A stretch of DNA of 64,000 bases from Billgrantia campisalis. Lineage in GTDB: Bacteria; Pseudomonadota; Gammaproteobacteria; Pseudomonadales; Halomonadaceae. The translations under genes and the position numbers were made by a program. The notes below the pieces were generated by a model. It saw nothing but the letters and a program-made list of their open reading frames with translations. It had not been told where the DNA came from and ran no database searches. The first letter of the stretch is position 1. Each line of letters opens with the position of its first letter. This document shows, in pieces, positions 10,053-21,840 of the stretch. The stretch lies in the NCBI RefSeq assembly GCF_022341425.1, contig NZ_JABFUC010000013.1:1-64000 (forward strand), given 5' to 3'.

Positions 10053-10369
10053 GGCGGTTCCTTCGCGATGGCGAAGGGCCATGGTGCCATATTAATGCGG
10101 TTTTGCGGTTTTGCGGTTTTGCGGTTTTGCGGTTATCGGGCTGGGCGTGAGGGGGGGGGCCGATCCTCGGCCCGCTCCCATCCCCCTGGGGTAGGCGCGG
10201 TGGCTACCGGGATGCCTTGACCTACGCTGTGAGAGAGGGCCGTCGACCCGGTGGCGCGGGGCGGGATGACTGGGCGGCCACCACCCGGTTGGGGCGGAGC
10301 CGATCGAGGGCGTCGGCCAGGCCACCGAGGCCAAGCGGTTACGCGGTATCTTGCCATAGGCGAATCGAC
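10053..10369. other. Intergenic region between recC and the hybrid kinase
   Basis: 317 bp between divergently transcribed genes, so it must hold both promoters. I see the octamer repeat at 10097-10132, a run of nine G residues near 10152, and GC-rich sequence otherwise. The open frame of the kinase runs back to 10217, but that stretch has no clear ribosome site and does not look like protein. No convincing -35/-10 pair was found. Confidence 0.5.
10097..10132. repeat. Octamer tandem repeat (GCGGTTTT, four full copies plus a partial one)
   Basis: Four perfect GCGGTTTT units (10097-10128) followed by a partial GCGG. It lies about 45-80 bp upstream of the recC start codon, probably in or near the recC promoter or leader. 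Tandem units of this size can change copy number by slippage. Confidence 0.9.
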
Positions 10370-13492
<3,123 letters not shown>

Positions 13493-13883
13493 GGCAGGAA
13501 CCGCCCGGTCGCTCGAGAGCGGCTCTCGGCAGCGTCAGCTTCAACCACAGGCCGATGCCGTGGCTCAGCACCAGGACCGTCTCCTTCTCCGTTAGTGGCC
13601 AGGGGCATGGCGGTTTCTTCGCTGGATGCCGAGGCCGGGTTTCATGGTGCCGTAAAACCGTCGGGGGATAAACGTGCCCGGCAACGTCCCCTGTTCGGTG
13701 CCAAAAACGCAAGGTTTCCTGAGGTTATCGTGAAAAACCGGGAAATTGACAACGCAATCCTCGAAATGAACAAGCAGGTCGTCCTGTGGCGCCATAGGGT
13801 TGAGACAGAGGGCTGCTGCTCGGCGGATGAGCGGCGGCGTTCGGATTCGGAATCAACAAGATACAATAACTCTGGAGTGATTC
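13493..13883. other. Intergenic region with decayed recC fragment and tctC leader
   Basis: 391 bp without an intact gene. 13515-13534 contains a short GC-rich inverted repeat (CGAGAGC/GCTCTCG) just after the kinase stop. 13531-13651 is a decayed recC 5' fragment. The remainder to 13883 is lower in GC and is the probable tctC promoter and leader; I could not place promoter boxes with confidence. Confidence 0.55.
13531..13651 (-). pseudogene. Decayed fragment of the recC 5' end
   Basis: On the minus strand this reads MPLATN and then, after a deletion of about 100 bp relative to recC, a stretch matching the recC codons for ENETILVQSNGIGQWLKLAL (here EKETVLVLSHGIGLWLKLTL). A 60-bp block (13531-13590) matches 9871-9930 at 51 of 60 positions, and the 31 bases around the start codon match 10035-10065 at all but one position; similarity continues into the recC leader to ATGGTGCC. 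It is too short and deleted to encode a protein. It lies in the same orientation as recC, on the other side of the kinase gene. Confidence 0.85.
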
Positions 13884-14858
13884 ATGATCTTCAAACTGTC
13901 AAAGACCGCCGTTGCTGTCACCGCTGCCGCGCTGACATTCACCGCCGGCGCCAGTGTGGCCGCCGCTGACAGCCTCGGCAGCGACCCGATTCGTATCGTC
14001 ATGCCCTATGGTGCCGGTGGCAGCACCGATATCACGGCGCGCATCATCGCCGCCAACGCCGCTGAGCACTGCGGCACTCGCATCGACGTGGTCAGCATGC
14101 CGGGCGCTGGCGGCATGGAAGGGCTGCAGTTCGTGGCCGATGCCACGCCCAACGGCCATACCGTCCTGATGGCGGACTACTCTGCGACCATTACCCAGAC
14201 GCTGACCGAGGACACGCCCTGGGCAGTGGAGGACTGGGTGCCCATCGTTCACCTCACCGATTGGAAGCCCACCGTCTACGTCAAGGCCGACCACGATATC
14301 CAGAGCATCGAGGACTGGGTCGAGCTGGCCGAGGCGGAGCCCAATTCCCTGGTCTTCGGCCATGCCGACCCGCTGAGCCTGGTGCACCTGCCGCTGGTGC
14401 TGCTGGAGCAGGAAACCGGCATCCAGAACGTCCATCTGCCGACGACCGGCGGCGGCGAGACCCGCACCATGATTCTTGGCGGCCATATCGATCTGGGCAT
14501 GACCCTGCCGCCCTCGATCGTTTCCAACGTCAACAACGGTGAGGTCACGGCGATCGGCGTCTTCGCCGACGAGCGCTCCGATGTGCTGCCCGACGTGCCC
14601 ACCTTCCAGGAGGCAGGCTACGACGTCTCCTTCGAAGCCCCGCTGCTGGTCTATACCTTCTCCTCCGTGCCGGAGTCGATCCAGCAGGAGCTCTCCGAAT
14701 GCATCATGACCGGCCTGGATACCGCCACCGCTCAGCGGATGTCGGATCAGGCTTCTGCCGGGTTGGACAACGTACAGGGCATGGAAAGCGCCCAGGCGAT
14801 CTATCGCGACACCACCCAGCGGGTCAAGGATGTCCTTGAAGCGATAAACCAGGACTAA
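13884..14858 (+). CDS. tctC: TTT transporter periplasmic binding protein (TctC family)
   Basis: 324 aa. A signal peptide (MIFKLSKTAVAVTAAALTFT, cleavage near AAADS) is followed by the Bug/TctC solute-binding fold, with the family motifs IRIVMPYGAGGSTDITARII and PGAGGMEGLQ. It should bind a carboxylate in the periplasm and deliver it to TctAB. The start is supported by CTGGAG six bases upstream. First gene of tctC-tctA-tctB; a hairpin separates it from tctA. The true substrate (citrate, tricarballylate or another carboxylate) cannot be read from sequence. No tctDE two-component pair adjoins it. Confidence 0.92.
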   Translation: MIFKLSKTAVAVTAAALTFTAGASVAAADSLGSDPIRIVMPYGAGGSTDITARIIAANAAEHCGTRIDVVSMPGAGGMEGLQFVADATPNGHTVLMADYSATITQTLTEDTPWAVEDWVPIVHLTDWKPTVYVKADHDIQSIEDWVELAEAEPNSLVFGHADPLSLVHLPLVLLEQETGIQNVHLPTTGGGETRTMILGGHIDLGMTLPPSIVSNVNNGEVTAIGVFADERSDVLPDVPTFQEAGYDVSFEAPLLVYTFSSVPESIQQELSECIMTGLDTATAQRMSDQASAGLDNVQGMESAQAIYRDTTQRVKDVLEAINQD

Positions 14859-14875
14859 CACCCTCCTCTGGAAGC

Positions 14876-14898
14876 CCGGAGCCGATATTCGGCTCCGG
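14876..14898 (+). terminator. Hairpin between tctC and tctA (attenuator-like)
   Basis: A perfect 10-bp stem, CCGGAGCCGA / TCGGCTCCGG, with a 3-base loop, followed by a modest T-containing stretch. Its place, after the binding-protein gene and before the membrane genes, suits partial termination or 3'-end stabilisation that makes more TctC than TctAB. Confidence 0.6.
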
Positions 14899-14939
14899 TC
14901 GTCTTGTCGTGCCCCTTCCAGCCTCGTCGGAGAGCGCTG

Positions 14940-16454
14940 ATGCTTGATCTTGTCATTGAGGCCAGTGCGCTGGCCTTCCATCCCTATGTGTTGATGTATG
15001 TGTTCCTCGGGGTGCTGCTTGGTATCACCCTGGGCGCGATTCCCGGCCTGTCGGGGGATATGGCTATCGCCTTGCTGCTGCCCTTCGTGTTCTTCCTGGA
15101 GCCGGCCATGGCCATGGGCCTGCTGGTGGGGATCTACAAGGGCGGGCTGTTCGGAGGCTCGATTGCCGCGATCTCATTCGGCGTGCCCGGCACGCCGGGC
15201 GCGGCGGCGACCAGCATCGACGGCTACCAGGCCAAGCTCAAGGGCACGCCCAGCAAGGCGCTGCATACCGCGCTCTACTCGTCGGTGATCGGCGATACCA
15301 CCAGCGATCTGGTGCTGATCTTCATCGCGGTACCGCTGGCGGCGGTGGCGCTGACCTTCGGGCCCATCGAGTTCTTCGCCCTCTATGCGTTCTCATTGAT
15401 TCTGATCGCCGCGCTCAGCCAGGGCATGGTGGCCAAGGGGGTCGCGGTGGCCGCCATTGGCGTGCTGCTGGCGATGATCGGCCGCGATCCCATTACCGGC
15501 GCCTCGCGGCTCACCTTCGGCATGCCGGAGCTCTCCGGAGGACTGAGCCTGATCCCGGTGCTGATCGGCATCTTCGCCATCTCCGAGGTGGTGATACAGG
15601 GGGCCAAGCTGTGGCGTCGCAAGGTCGACAAGCTGATGGATGACGTGGCCGAGCAGGCGAGCCTGCTGCAGGGCTACGACATCAGCAAGGACAGGCTGAC
15701 CTGGGCCGAGTTCAAGTCGACCCTCAAGGCCACCTACATCGGCGCAGCGGTCGGCACCTTCATTGGCGCGCTGCCGGGGGCGGGCCAGTCGCTGGCGGCC
15801 TTCATGAGCTATGGCCTTGCCCAGCGTTTCTCACGGCGCTCCGAGGAGTTCGGCAAGGGCTCGCTGGAGGGCATCGCCAGCGCCGAGTCGGGCAACAGTG
15901 CCACGGCAGGGTCGACCTTCATCCCGCTGTTTGCCTTCGGCATTCCCGGCAGCGCCACGGCGGCGCTGTTCGGGGCGGCCTTCATCCTGATGGGCATGAC
16001 CCCGGGGCCAAGCCTGCTCACCGACAATACGGCGATCATCTATGCGCTGTTCTTCACGCTGATCTTCGCCAATCTGGTCAACCTGGTGCTGGGCAAGATC
16101 CTGCTGCCCTACTACTCGCGAATCGCCATGATCCAGCCGGGCTTCATGATTCCCGCGGTCTTCATCCTGGCGATCGTCGGCACCTACGCGGCCAACAATT
16201 CGGTGGTGGATGTCTGGGTGCTGCTGTTTGCCGGGGCACTGGGGGTGACGCTGCGCCTGATGGGTTTCCCGCTGGCGCCGCTGGTGCTCGGATTCATCAT
16301 CGGCCCCGGCGCCGAGCGCGCGCTTCGCCAATCGATGATCATGGGCGGCGGTGACTGGACGGTGCTGATCACCAGCCCCATCGCGATCGGCTTCTACGTG
16401 GCGGCCTTCGCGCTGATCCTGCTCTTCACCCTTGCCTTGAGGGCCAAGCAATGA
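14940..16454 (+). CDS. tctA: TTT transporter large membrane subunit TctA
   Basis: 504 aa, about 12 membrane segments. Family features: LGAIPGLSGDMAIALLLPF near the N-terminus, GGSIAAISFGVPGTPGAAAT (the PGTPG signature), and a second GxxPGxG-type repeat (GALPGAGQSLAAFMSYG) with GSTFIPLFAFGIPGS. It forms the channel of the tripartite tricarboxylate transporter with TctB. ATG 14940 was chosen over in-frame codons from 14904 because CGGAGAG lies 6 bases upstream. The stop overlaps tctB. Confidence 0.94.
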   Translation: MLDLVIEASALAFHPYVLMYVFLGVLLGITLGAIPGLSGDMAIALLLPFVFFLEPAMAMGLLVGIYKGGLFGGSIAAISFGVPGTPGAAATSIDGYQAKLKGTPSKALHTALYSSVIGDTTSDLVLIFIAVPLAAVALTFGPIEFFALYAFSLILIAALSQGMVAKGVAVAAIGVLLAMIGRDPITGASRLTFGMPELSGGLSLIPVLIGIFAISEVVIQGAKLWRRKVDKLMDDVAEQASLLQGYDISKDRLTWAEFKSTLKATYIGAAVGTFIGALPGAGQSLAAFMSYGLAQRFSRRSEEFGKGSLEGIASAESGNSATAGSTFIPLFAFGIPGSATAALFGAAFILMGMTPGPSLLTDNTAIIYALFFTLIFANLVNLVLGKILLPYYSRIAMIQPGFMIPAVFILAIVGTYAANNSVVDVWVLLFAGALGVTLRLMGFPLAPLVLGFIIGPGAERALRQSMIMGGGDWTVLITSPIAIGFYVAAFALILLFTLALRAKQ

Positions 16455-16939
16455 ATCGCACGATCACCAAGGAACTGCTTTCCGCGGCCCTTATGCTGGG
16501 GCTGGGTATCGCCGGCTTGATCCACATCCAGTACGGGGCCTGGCGGCCGGCGCCACTGGTGCCGTCCTATATCATGCCGCAGACGGCCTATCACTTCCTG
16601 ATCGGTGGAGGCCTGTGGGTACTGACGACGCTGGGACTCTTCACGCTGCGTCAGCGGGTATCGGCCCTCGAGCGGCCGGGCGCCAAGGATCAGGACCTGG
16701 TCGCGATCGGCCTCTCTTCGGCCCTGATGCTGGGTGGCGCCGTCGTCTACTTCCTGCTGGTGCTCAACGTCGGGCTGGTGGTTTCCACCGTGGCCTTCAA
16801 TGCCGTACTGATCGCGGTGCTGGCGCCCAACGTCAGCTTCAAGGGGCTGCTGATCGTGCCGCCGCTGGTGGGCCTGGCGGTGTGGCTGCTGTTCGTGCAG
16901 ATGATCAGCGTCACCCTGCCGCCGGCGCTGCTGTTCTAA
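16451..16939 (+). CDS. tctB: TTT transporter small membrane subunit TctB
   Basis: 162 aa with four predicted membrane segments (for example LLSAALMLGLGIAGLIHI and ALMLGGAVVYFLLVLNVGLVV), the size and layout of TctB. Its ATG overlaps the tctA stop (ATGA), so translation is coupled. It completes the tctCAB set. TctB sequences are poorly conserved, so the call rests largely on position and topology. The 110 bp to the next gene contains a GGCAGG/CCTGCC hairpin near 17005-17024 that may end the transcript. Confidence 0.88.
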   Translation: MNRTITKELLSAALMLGLGIAGLIHIQYGAWRPAPLVPSYIMPQTAYHFLIGGGLWVLTTLGLFTLRQRVSALERPGAKDQDLVAIGLSSALMLGGAVVYFLLVLNVGLVVSTVAFNAVLIAVLAPNVSFKGLLIVPPLVGLAVWLLFVQMISVTLPPALLF

Positions 16940-17050
16940 GAGGCGTCGAGTCGGCTGCCATCAACGCCCTGTCTGCGGTACTCTTTCCAGCCTATAACGA
17001 GAACGGCAGGCTCCGGGGCCTGCCTGGGCTGGACTGACACGAGGCTTTCC

Positions 17051-18034
17051 ATGAACCGCATCAAGACGCTGACCCTGGCCGTGGCGGCTGCCGCCCTGGC
17101 CACTTCTTCTCTCACCGCCCAGGCACGGGACTTTCGCCTGGGGCTGATCACCCCGCCCCAGCACCTCTGGTCGCAGCAGGCCGAGGCCTTCGCCGCGGAT
17201 CTGCACGAGCGCTCCGGCGGTGAGCATAGCGTCAGCGTCTATCCGGCCCAGCAGCTGGGCAACGAGGCGCAGATGGTCCAGCAGCTGCAGACCGGCGCGC
17301 TGGACATGGCCTTTCTGACCATCGCCGAGATCTCCAACCGGATTCCCGACTTCGGGGCCCTCTATGCGCCCTATCTGGTGGACGGCGTGGACCACGCCGC
17401 GGCGCTGCTGCGCTCCGATACCGCCGCCGAGCTGCTCGAGCTGATGCCCCAGGGCGTGGGGCTGATGGGCCTGGGCTACGGGATGGTGGGCATGCGCCAG
17501 GTGCTCAGCCGCGGCCCCATCGAGAGCATGGACGACATGCGCGGCCAGCGCCTGCGCATCACGCCCTTCGAGCCGATTCGCGACTTCTATACCGCCACCG
17601 GGGCGGCGCCGGCGCCGATGCCGCTGCTCGAGGTCTACGATGCCCTGGCCAACGGCCAGGTGGACGCCATCGACATGGACTTCGATTCGATCCTGATCCT
17701 CAAATTCTATGAGCAGGCCGATCACCTGCTGATCTCCAACCACATGATGTTCCCCATGGTGGGCGTGGTCTCCGGCCGAGTATGGCGCGAGCTCTCCGAG
17801 GAGGACCGGGAGCTGATCGAGACCACCATGGCCGAGCACCTCGACCAGGTGCTGACCGGCTTCCAGGAGATGGACGCCGCCCAGGAGGCCGAGATCCGCG
17901 AGCTGGATATCAACATCGTCGAGGCCGACGCCGAGTTCTTCAGCAAGGCCATCGCCGAGTGGGAGGGAATCTGGGGTGAGAAGGCGCCGATGCTCGAGGC
18001 GCTGCGCGAGGAAGCCGAGCGCCTGCGCCAGTAA
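17051..18034 (+). CDS. dctP: TRAP transporter solute-binding protein DctP
   Basis: 327 aa periplasmic receptor. A signal peptide (MNRIKTLTLAVAAAALATSS, cleavage near AQA/RDF) is followed by the DctP fold, including YPAQQLGNEAQMVQQLQTGALDMAF and the family region MRGQRLRITPFEPIRDFYTATGAAPAPMP, whose Arg normally pairs with a substrate carboxylate. Followed by dctQ and dctM with the usual coupling. Likely substrate is an organic acid, identity unknown. Distinct from the second TRAP system at 57419-60362, whose proteins are only distantly similar. Confidence 0.93.
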   Translation: MNRIKTLTLAVAAAALATSSLTAQARDFRLGLITPPQHLWSQQAEAFAADLHERSGGEHSVSVYPAQQLGNEAQMVQQLQTGALDMAFLTIAEISNRIPDFGALYAPYLVDGVDHAAALLRSDTAAELLELMPQGVGLMGLGYGMVGMRQVLSRGPIESMDDMRGQRLRITPFEPIRDFYTATGAAPAPMPLLEVYDALANGQVDAIDMDFDSILILKFYEQADHLLISNHMMFPMVGVVSGRVWRELSEEDRELIETTMAEHLDQVLTGFQEMDAAQEAEIRELDINIVEADAEFFSKAIAEWEGIWGEKAPMLEALREEAERLRQ

Positions 18035-18049
18035 GTGAAAGGGGAGCCG

Positions 18050-18616
18050 ATGCTGTCACGTCTCTCCGATCGCCTGGCGCGCCTGGAGGAGATCGCCGCC
18101 GCGACACTGGCGGCGGCGGTCACGCTGCTGATCCTGGTCAACGTGGCCTTTCGCGCCGCGGGCAGCCCGCTCTACTGGATCAGCGAGCTGGCCATCTACG
18201 CCATGATCTGGATGACCTTCCTGATCGCCGGCGCGGTGCTCAAGCGGCGCCAGGGCATCGCCGTGACCCTGGTGGCCGATGCCCTGCCGGGCTTCGGCCA
18301 TCGGCTGCTGATGGCCGCGGTCGACCTCGCCGTGCTGGTCTTCGCGGTGCTGCTGCTGTGGCTCTGCTGGCGCTGGTACCAGCCGCTCACCCTGGCGCGC
18401 CTGGGCTTCGATATCCAGGCCTTCCAGGGCGAGACCTTCAACTTCATCTATGCCGAGAACACCTCCACCCTGGGCATCAAGAAGTTCTGGGTGTGGCTGA
18501 TTTTGCCCTGGTTCGCGCTGTCGCTGACCTTTCACGGGCTGGTCAACCTGGCTGGCGCTCTGCGTGGGCTGCGTGACCCGGCGCAGTCGCCCCAGCCACC
18601 GGAGGCGACCCCATGA
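18050..18616 (+). CDS. dctQ: TRAP transporter small permease DctQ
   Basis: 188 aa with four membrane helices (TLAAAVTLLILVNVAFRA, MIWMTFLIAGAVLKRRQG, then two more). The segment ISELAIYAMIWMTFLIAGAVLKRRQGIAV is typical DctQ. ATG 18050 is preferred over GTG 18035 because AGGGGAG stands four bases before it. Extended C-terminal tail is Pro-rich. Its stop overlaps the dctM start (ATGA). Confidence 0.9.
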   Translation: MLSRLSDRLARLEEIAAATLAAAVTLLILVNVAFRAAGSPLYWISELAIYAMIWMTFLIAGAVLKRRQGIAVTLVADALPGFGHRLLMAAVDLAVLVFAVLLLWLCWRWYQPLTLARLGFDIQAFQGETFNFIYAENTSTLGIKKFWVWLILPWFALSLTFHGLVNLAGALRGLRDPAQSPQPPEATP

Positions 18617-19878
18617 CCGTTGCCGTCTTCGTCCTGCTGCTGCTCGGCGCCGTGCCCATCGCCCTGGTGCTGGCGCTCACCGCCATGGTCTATATCCAGG
18701 TCTCGGGCAACAGCGTTCTCTTCGAGTCCTATCCCCAACAGCTGTTCGGCGCCATCGAGAGCTATGGGCTGCTGGCGATTCCGTTGTTCATGCTGGCCGG
18801 CGAGCTGATGAACGAGGGCGGGGTGACCCGGCGGCTGATCGACCTGTCACGGCTGCTGGTGGGCGGCTTCCGCGGCGGGCTGGCCTACATCAACCTAGTC
18901 GCCAACATGATGATGGCGGCGATCATCGGCTCGGCCGCCTCACAGATCGCCATCATGTCCCGGGCCATGGTGCCGGCCATGGAGCGGGAGGGCTACAGCC
19001 GCTCCTACGGGGCGGCGATCACCGCTGCCGGCGGGCTGCTCTCGCCGATCATTCCGCCCTCGATGCTGTTCGTGCTGTTCGGGGTGATGGCCCAGGTGCC
19101 CATCGCCGAGATGTTCATCGCCGGCATCCTGCCCGGGCTGCTGCTCGGCTTCAGCTTCTTCCTGGCCATCGCCGTGGTGGGGCTGGTGCAGCAGTACCCC
19201 AAGGGGCAGTGGCCGAGCCGCGCCGAGGCGACACGGGCGCTGGTCATGGGGCTGCCGGCGCTGGCCATTCCGCTGATCATCATCGGCGGCATCCTGCTGG
19301 GGTTGGCCACGCCCACGGAATCCGCGGCACTCGCCTCACTGGCCGCGCTGCTGCTGGGGCGCTTTCTCTACGGCGACCTGAAGGTCGCCATGCTGCCCAC
19401 GGTGCTCAAGCGCACCGCGGTAAACGCGGGCCTGGTCATCATGCTGATCGCCGCCGCCGGGGTGTTCGGCTGGGTGATCGTCTACGAGCGCCTGCCGCAG
19501 ATGGCCGCGGCCTGGATCGCCGCGCTCACCACCGACCCCTTCCACTTCCTGCTGCTGCTGATCGGTGTGCTGCTGGTGGTGGGGATGATCATCGACGGCA
19601 TCGCCGCGCTGATCCTGGTGGTGCCGATCCTGCTGCCCATCGCCACCCAGCAGTTCGGCATCAGCCCCTACCAGTTCGGGGTGGTGGTCTGCCTGACCCT
19701 GGTGCTGGGGCTGCTGACGCCGCCGGTGGGGGCGGGGCTCTATATCGCCTCCTCCATGACCGGCGCCTCGCCGATGCGCATCTTCCGCTCCCTGCTGCCC
19801 TTCCTGCTGGCGAGCCTCGCCACCCTGGTGCTGCTGGCCTGGCAGCCTTGGCTGACCACCGGTTTGATTGGACGCTGA
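18613..19878 (+). CDS. dctM: TRAP transporter large permease DctM
   Basis: 421 aa, the usual DctM length, with 11-12 membrane helices. Family signatures include GLLAIPLFMLAGELMNEGG, GSAASQIAIMSRAMVPAMEREGY, SPIIPPSMLFVLFGV and TPTESAALASLAALLLGRF. It carries sodium-coupled substrate translocation together with DctQ. Last gene of the operon; the convergent exporter gene begins only seven bases after it. Confidence 0.95.
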   Translation: MTVAVFVLLLLGAVPIALVLALTAMVYIQVSGNSVLFESYPQQLFGAIESYGLLAIPLFMLAGELMNEGGVTRRLIDLSRLLVGGFRGGLAYINLVANMMMAAIIGSAASQIAIMSRAMVPAMEREGYSRSYGAAITAAGGLLSPIIPPSMLFVLFGVMAQVPIAEMFIAGILPGLLLGFSFFLAIAVVGLVQQYPKGQWPSRAEATRALVMGLPALAIPLIIIGGILLGLATPTESAALASLAALLLGRFLYGDLKVAMLPTVLKRTAVNAGLVIMLIAAAGVFGWVIVYERLPQMAAAWIAALTTDPFHFLLLLIGVLLVVGMIIDGIAALILVVPILLPIATQQFGISPYQFGVVVCLTLVLGLLTPPVGAGLYIASSMTGASPMRIFRSLLPFLLASLATLVLLAWQPWLTTGLIGR

Positions 19879-19885
19879 GCGCGAT

Positions 19886-20770
19886 TCAGCGGCTGGCCGT
19901 GATGCTGCCCGCGGCGACCAGCAGGGCGGCCAGCGGCAGGCGCCAATCCGGCACGGCAATGCCTGCCAAGACCAGGAAGAGGGTGGCCAGTACCGGCACG
20001 GCGTGGGCCAGGTTGCCCAGCCGATGGGCCTGGGGGTCGTGCATGGCACGACTCCAGGCCAGCATGGCCAGGCCGTAGGGCCCCAGGCCCAGCGCCGCGG
20101 CGACCTGCAGGGTTGCCGCGGAGGGCAGGGCGCTGACCCCCTCCAGGGCCAGGCTGGCGCCGCCGACGACTGTGCTGGCGATCAGCAGCAGGTGGGGCAT
20201 CCGCGTGGCCAGGCGCCAGGCAGGGACCTGGGAGGCGAGTGAGTAGAGCGCCCAGCACAGCGCCGCGGCCAGGGCCAGCAGGTAGCCGCCCCAGGCGCCC
20301 GACACGCCTCCCGCCAGCGCCTGGGGGGCCACCAGCAGGGCGGCACCGGCGAAGGCCAGCAGCCCGCCGGCCAGGGTCGTGATCGGCAGCCTGCCCAGCG
20401 CCAGCCGGCGGCTGGCCAGCAGGAAGAGCACCGGCCAGGTGTAGAGGATCAGCGCCGCCTCGGCGGTCGGTGCCCGAGTGAAGGCGGCGAAGCTGGCGCC
20501 CACCGCGCCGGCCATCAACAGCGGTATGCCCAGATAGATCGCCAGGCGCTGTGCCCCGGTCAGCGTCGTGTCGCGGTGCCGCCGGCGACGGGCCATGGGC
20601 AGGGTGCCCAGGGCGCCGGCCAGCAGCGCCAGGGCCGAGAGGCGCAGCGGCGGCAGCTCGCCCGCCTGCTCGACCAGCAGCGGCACCAGCGCCCAGAACA
20701 CCACCGCCAGCCCCGCGGCACCGGCGCCATGCCAGGTAGAGCGAACGACCCGGGGAGCCTGGATCTGCAT
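19886..20770 (-). CDS. EamA (DMT) family transporter
   Basis: 294 aa, ten hydrophobic segments arranged as two EamA repeats, a drug/metabolite exporter type. The start MQIQAP is preferred over upstream in-frame codons because GGAGG lies seven bases before it. Divergent from a LysR gene across 119 bp, which is the normal layout for a regulator and its exporter target. Substrate unknown; amino acids or small metabolites are common for the family. Confidence 0.88.
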   Translation of the reverse strand: MQIQAPRVVRSTWHGAGAAGLAVVFWALVPLLVEQAGELPPLRLSALALLAGALGTLPMARRRRHRDTTLTGAQRLAIYLGIPLLMAGAVGASFAAFTRAPTAEAALILYTWPVLFLLASRRLALGRLPITTLAGGLLAFAGAALLVAPQALAGGVSGAWGGYLLALAAALCWALYSLASQVPAWRLATRMPHLLLIASTVVGGASLALEGVSALPSAATLQVAAALGLGPYGLAMLAWSRAMHDPQAHRLGNLAHAVPVLATLFLVLAGIAVPDWRLPLAALLVAAGSITASR

Positions 20771-20889
20771 GGCGTGACCTCCGATAGCGTGTGGACGACT
20801 GGGGGAATGACAACGGCATGCTATCGGGTCCACACTCATCACGATAACGATCTCTTTTGATATGATTCATCAATGATGGTGATGTGACG

Positions 20890-21771
20890 ATGCGCGCCCC
20901 GACCCTCGACCTGAGCCTGCTGCGCACCCTGGTGGCCATCGCCGATACCGGCAGCGTTACCGCCGCGGCGCGGCGCCTGGCCTACACCCAGTCCACGGTG
21001 AGCATGCAGCTCGCCCGCTTGGAGCAGTCCCTTGGCGTGGCGCTGCACGAGCGGGAAGGGCGCCGCATCCGCTTCACGGCCGAAGGGGAGCGGCTGCTGG
21101 GCCACGCTCGGCGGCTGCTGGCCCTCAACGACGAGGCCCTGGCCGATATGCGTGCCCGACGCATCACCGGCGAGCTGAACCTGGGCATTCCCGAGGACTA
21201 CGCCAGCCTGCTGACGGCGGTGTTCTCGTGGTTTCACCAGCTCTATCCGGACGTGGGCCTGCAGGTGACCTGCGGCACCAGTGCCGACCTGGTGGAGCGG
21301 GTGCGCGCCGACGAGCTGGACCTGGCGCTGGTGACCCGTCAGCGCCGCTCGCCGGGGGGCGAGGTGATCCGCCGCGAGCCGCTGGTCTGGGCGGTGGGGC
21401 TGGAGCGTCAGCCGGTGCTCTCCGACCCGTTGCCGCTGGCGCTCTACTCGCCGGGGGCCGACCTGTTCCGCGAGGTGGCCGAACAGGCCCTGGCCGCGGC
21501 GGGCCGCGACTGGCGAGTCGCCTACCGGAGCCAGTCCATGGCCGGCCTGGGGCCGGTGGTGCAGGCGGGGCTGGCCATCGTGGTGGTGACCCGCAGCATG
21601 CTGACGCCCCAGCTGCGGGCCCTGGACGAGACCAGCGGCCTGCCGCCGCTGCCTGCCGTGGAGCTGGCCCTGCACCGCGCGGCACGCCGGCCCACCGAGC
21701 CGGCTCGGCACCTGGCCGAGCTGATACGCCAGCAGCTTTCGCCCCGCGAGCCGGAGACGGCGGCTCGATAG
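20890..21771 (+). CDS. LysR-family transcriptional regulator
   Basis: 293 aa. The N-terminal winged helix-turn-helix is clear: LDLSLLRTLVAIADTGSVTAAARRLAYTQSTVSMQLARLEQSLG. A LysR substrate-binding domain follows (ELNLGIPEDYASLLTAVFSWFHQLYPDVGLQV). ATG 20890 is chosen; GTG 20884 in the same frame is a possible alternative. It probably controls the divergent EamA exporter; the shared 119-bp spacer is AT-richer than its surroundings. Confidence 0.92.
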   Translation: MRAPTLDLSLLRTLVAIADTGSVTAAARRLAYTQSTVSMQLARLEQSLGVALHEREGRRIRFTAEGERLLGHARRLLALNDEALADMRARRITGELNLGIPEDYASLLTAVFSWFHQLYPDVGLQVTCGTSADLVERVRADELDLALVTRQRRSPGGEVIRREPLVWAVGLERQPVLSDPLPLALYSPGADLFREVAEQALAAAGRDWRVAYRSQSMAGLGPVVQAGLAIVVVTRSMLTPQLRALDETSGLPPLPAVELALHRAARRPTEPARHLAELIRQQLSPREPETAAR

Positions 21772-21840
21772 CGCCAATCCCCAGCGTTATACTCGGGTAT
21801 TTAGCCACCGGCTGAGGCCCAGCCGCCGACCGGAGCCGTC

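Noticed and set aside
10097..10132. Octamer repeat as a CRISPR or iteron array
   Set aside because: Units are only 8 bp, with no spacers, no cas or rep genes, and a single short run.
18564..20078. 504-aa plus-strand frame across dctM
   Set aside because: Arg/Ala/Gly-rich out-of-frame reading of dctM.
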